Shown here in pieces: positions 30,698 through 32,674 of a stretch of DNA of 32,674 bases. The position numbers and the translations under genes were made by a program. Each line of letters begins with the position of its first letter. Position 1 is the stretch's first letter. The stretch is taken from contig URSO01000017.1 of NCBI GenBank assembly GCA_900550415.1, positions 1 through 32,674 on the forward strand, given 5' to 3'. This DNA comes from an uncultured Collinsella sp. Its GTDB lineage: Bacteria > Actinomycetota > Coriobacteriia > Coriobacteriales > Coriobacteriaceae. The notes beneath the pieces were generated by a model. The model did no database searches and was not told where the DNA came from. It worked only from the letters and a program-made list of their open reading frames with translations.

Positions 30698-30748
30698 TGT
30701 CAGGAGTGAAACCCTGACATTCTGTACGTGTTATCCAAAGTGCGTACA
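30698..30748 (+). promoter_or_regulatory. tandem hairpins in the EIIB-EIIC gap
   Basis: TGTCAGG/CCTGACA (30698-30704 and 30713-30719) and TGTACG/CGTACA (30723-30728 and 30743-30748) lie in the 90-nt spacer, just before a strong AAAGGAGG site. Neither has a T-run. They may protect or mark an mRNA-processing point between the cytosolic and membrane components. Confidence 0.4.
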
Positions 30749-30771
30749 TACATTTTGAAAGGAGGAGCAAG

Positions 30772-31572
30772 ATGGAATACTCGATCATCCAGGTCGCTCT
30801 GGTCTTCGTCGTCACGTTCATCGCGGCAATCGACCAGTTCAACTTCCTCGAGTCTCTCTATCAGCCCATCGTCACCGGCGCCGTCATCGGTCTTATCCTT
30901 GGCGACCTCAACACCGGTCTTCTCGTGGGTGGTACTTATCAGCTCATGACGATCGGCAACATGCCGATCGGAGGCGCTCAGCCGCCTAACGCCGTCATTG
31001 GCGGCATCATGGCAGCCATTCTCGCTATCGCCACGGGCCTCGAGCCCAACGCGGCAGTCGGCCTTGCCATTCCGTTCGCTCTGCTTGGTCAGCTCGGCGT
31101 TACCCTGGTCTTCACGCTTATGTCGCCGCTCATGTCCTCCGCGGACAACATGGCTCACAACGCTGACACCAAGGGTATCGAGCGTCTGAACTACTTCGCC
31201 ATGGCTCTGCTCGGCCTGATCTTCGCCGTCGTCGTCACCCTGTTCTTCATCGCTGGCGCCACCATCGGTCAGACCATCGCTTCCGCCATCCCGACTTGGC
31301 TGCAGACCGGTCTTTCCGCCGCAGGCGGCATGATGCGCTTCGTCGGCTTCGCCGTCCTGCTCAAGGTTATGATGAACCGCGATATGTGGGGCTTCTTCCT
31401 CATGGGCTTTGGCCTCGCGCTCATCACCGTTGCCAACGATTCTCTGGCAACCCCTGCTCTGCTCATCCTCGCTCTCATCGGCTTCGGCATCGCCTTCTGG
31501 GACTTCCAGCAGCAGACCGAGCTGAAGGGTGCAGCTGTTTCTGACGGAGGTGACTTCGAAGATGGCATCTAA
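30772..31572 (+). CDS. PTS mannose/fructose/sorbose-family EIIC component
   Basis: 266 aa, mostly hydrophobic, with several membrane segments. EIIC forms the sugar-transporting channel with EIID. Family marks include QPIVTGAVIGLILGD near the N terminus, GGTYQLMTIGNMPIGGAQPPNA and NMAHNADTKG. AAAGGAGGAGC precedes the start. The gene ends 11 nt inside the EIID gene. Confidence 0.93.
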   Translation: MEYSIIQVALVFVVTFIAAIDQFNFLESLYQPIVTGAVIGLILGDLNTGLLVGGTYQLMTIGNMPIGGAQPPNAVIGGIMAAILAIATGLEPNAAVGLAIPFALLGQLGVTLVFTLMSPLMSSADNMAHNADTKGIERLNYFAMALLGLIFAVVVTLFFIAGATIGQTIASAIPTWLQTGLSAAGGMMRFVGFAVLLKVMMNRDMWGFFLMGFGLALITVANDSLATPALLILALIGFGIAFWDFQQQTELKGAAVSDGGDFEDGI

Positions 31573-32644
31573 TGAGTATGTGATCCCGGAGCACTACGAG
31601 GATCTCACTCCTGCTCCGCAGCTCGACCAGAAGACCCTCAACAAGATGGCTTGGCGCTCCTGCTTCCTGCAGGCCTCGTTCAACTACGAGCGTATGCAGG
31701 CCGCCGGTTGGCTCTACTCCATCATCCCCGGTCTGGAGAAGATCCACACCAACAAGAACGACCTCGCGGCTTCCATGAGCCACAACCTGGAGTTCTTCAA
31801 CACTCACCCGTTCCTCGTCACCTTTGTTATGGGTATCGTGCTTTCGCTCGAGCAGAACAAGGTTGACATCCCCACGATCCGCGCCGTCCGCGTCGCCGCA
31901 ATGGGCCCGCTCGGTGGTATCGGTGACGCCCTGTTCTGGCTGACGCTCGTGCCTATCACGGCCGGCATCACCTCCAACATGGCTATCAACGGTAACGCCG
32001 CTGCGCCGATCATCTTCCTGGTGATCTTCAACGTCGTCCAGTTCGCTCTGCGCTTCTGGCTCATGAACTGGTCCTACAAGCTTGGCACCAGCGCTATTGA
32101 CGCTCTGACTGCCAACATGCAGGCCTTCACGCGTGCCGCTTCCATCATGGGCGTCTTCGTCGTCGGTTGCCTGGTCGTCACCATGGGTGGCACCCAGATC
32201 AACCTCCAGATCCCCAACGGCACCACCCGTGGCCTCTCCGCTACTACCGTGATCGTCTCCGAGAAGGAGGCCGAGAACTTCACCGGTATGGAGGGCATCG
32301 ATACCGAGACCGCTGAGGCCGGTACCATCGCCATGACCGATGAGGACGGCAACGCCCTCACCGCTTCCGATGCCGACGGCAACGCTGTCGAGTGCGGCGT
32401 CACCGATCTGGGCAACGGCATGGAGTCCGTTACCTACGGCACCGTCACCGAGGATCCGGTCAACTTCTCCGTTGCCGACACCCTCAACACCATCGTCCCG
32501 AAGCTCGTCCCGCTTATGCTTACGCTGCTGCTTTACTACATGTTCGCTAAGCACAGCTGGACCCCGACCAAGGGCATTCTGCTGCTCTTCGTCCTGGGCA
32601 TCCTGGGCGCTGGCCCGCTTGGTCTCTGGCCGAGCATCTGGTAA
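31562..32644 (+). CDS. PTS mannose/fructose/sorbose-family EIID component with long outer loop
   Basis: 360 aa, against about 275-305 for typical EIID. The start at 31562 (MASNEYV) has CGGAGG about 11 nt upstream in the EIIC gene. Family marks: LNKMAWRSCFLQASFNYERMQ, AMGPLGGIGDALFW, and the C-terminal TPTKGILLLFV membrane helix. The extra length is a hydrophilic, acidic loop of about 100 residues (about 209-308) between two membrane segments. The equivalent loop in E. coli ManZ is about 35 residues. This outer region is where phage and bacteriocins interact in known systems. No further PTS gene is visible before the window ends. Confidence 0.92.
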   Translation: MASNEYVIPEHYEDLTPAPQLDQKTLNKMAWRSCFLQASFNYERMQAAGWLYSIIPGLEKIHTNKNDLAASMSHNLEFFNTHPFLVTFVMGIVLSLEQNKVDIPTIRAVRVAAMGPLGGIGDALFWLTLVPITAGITSNMAINGNAAAPIIFLVIFNVVQFALRFWLMNWSYKLGTSAIDALTANMQAFTRAASIMGVFVVGCLVVTMGGTQINLQIPNGTTRGLSATTVIVSEKEAENFTGMEGIDTETAEAGTIAMTDEDGNALTASDADGNAVECGVTDLGNGMESVTYGTVTEDPVNFSVADTLNTIVPKLVPLMLTLLLYYMFAKHSWTPTKGILLLFVLGILGAGPLGLWPSIW

Positions 32645-32674
32645 GGCTCTAGCTTGAGGGGTGTGTCCCTACGC

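Overview
The window is a high-GC (about 60%) bacterial chromosome segment. Its gene set fits an anaerobic gut actinobacterium of the class Coriobacteriia, most likely Collinsella or a near relative. The basis is an actinobacterial subgroup-Ic aspartate aminotransferase, a Tat/HypAB block, a topoisomerase I with zinc fingers and a lysine/alanine tail, a RicT-like protein without sporulation genes, a mannose-family PTS, and many intergenic palindromes. The genus is inferred from gene content and style, not from a marker gene.

Layout. 1-4.3 kb is sugar and phosphate metabolism: mannose-6-phosphate isomerase and a GntR/HutC regulator on the minus strand, divergent from a ROK sugar kinase, then the Mn-dependent pyrophosphatase ppaC. 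4.3-5.9 kb is nhaA behind a folded leader whose closing helix and intrinsic terminator compete for the same bases, the architecture of an attenuation riboswitch. 5.9-6.5 kb holds a MITE-like inverted-repeat element and a small minus-strand gene. 6.6-13.6 kb runs co-directionally: aspartate aminotransferase, a STAS protein, tatA/B, tatC, hypA, hypB and topA. A convergent zinc-ribbon membrane protein follows. 15-18.5 kb is tmk-holB-ricT, the order seen around tmk in many Gram-positives. 18.5-20.5 kb is comF, whose ribosome-binding site lies in a perfect hairpin, plus a Vsr/DUF559-like putative endonuclease. 20.5-22.2 kb holds a second copy of the MITE-like element, a strong promoter, a roughly 325-nt structured RNA that I believe is a raiA-motif ncRNA, and a lipoprotein. 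22.5-24.2 kb is hpf (raiA) and degV. 24.3-27.6 kb is a four-gene cluster: a beta-hydroxyacid-dehydrogenase-like protein with a Cys/His-rich tail, a membrane protein, a HEAT-repeat-like protein and an isocitrate dehydrogenase. 27.7-28.8 kb is a membrane-anchored SurA-N-like protein. From 28.9 kb to the end there is a mannose-family PTS operon (EIIA, yajC, EIIB, EIIC, EIID) preceded by about 550 bp of gene-free DNA carrying five copies of an 11-bp operator-like motif.

How the genes fit together. The PTS would deliver phosphosugars that ManA could route to fructose-6-phosphate, although the two loci are far apart. TatABC exports folded proteins, and HypA/HypB load nickel into [NiFe] hydrogenases, which are often Tat substrates; no hydrogenase is in the window. 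A ribosome-hibernation factor and a candidate raiA RNA lie within 2 kb of each other, with comF 2 kb upstream.

The best candidates for something new are the nhaA leader, the candidate ncRNA at 20896-21220, the phased operator array before the PTS operon, the metal-binding tail on the dehydrogenase, and the paired inverted-repeat elements. No phage genes, IS transposases, CRISPR arrays, tRNAs or rRNAs were recognised.
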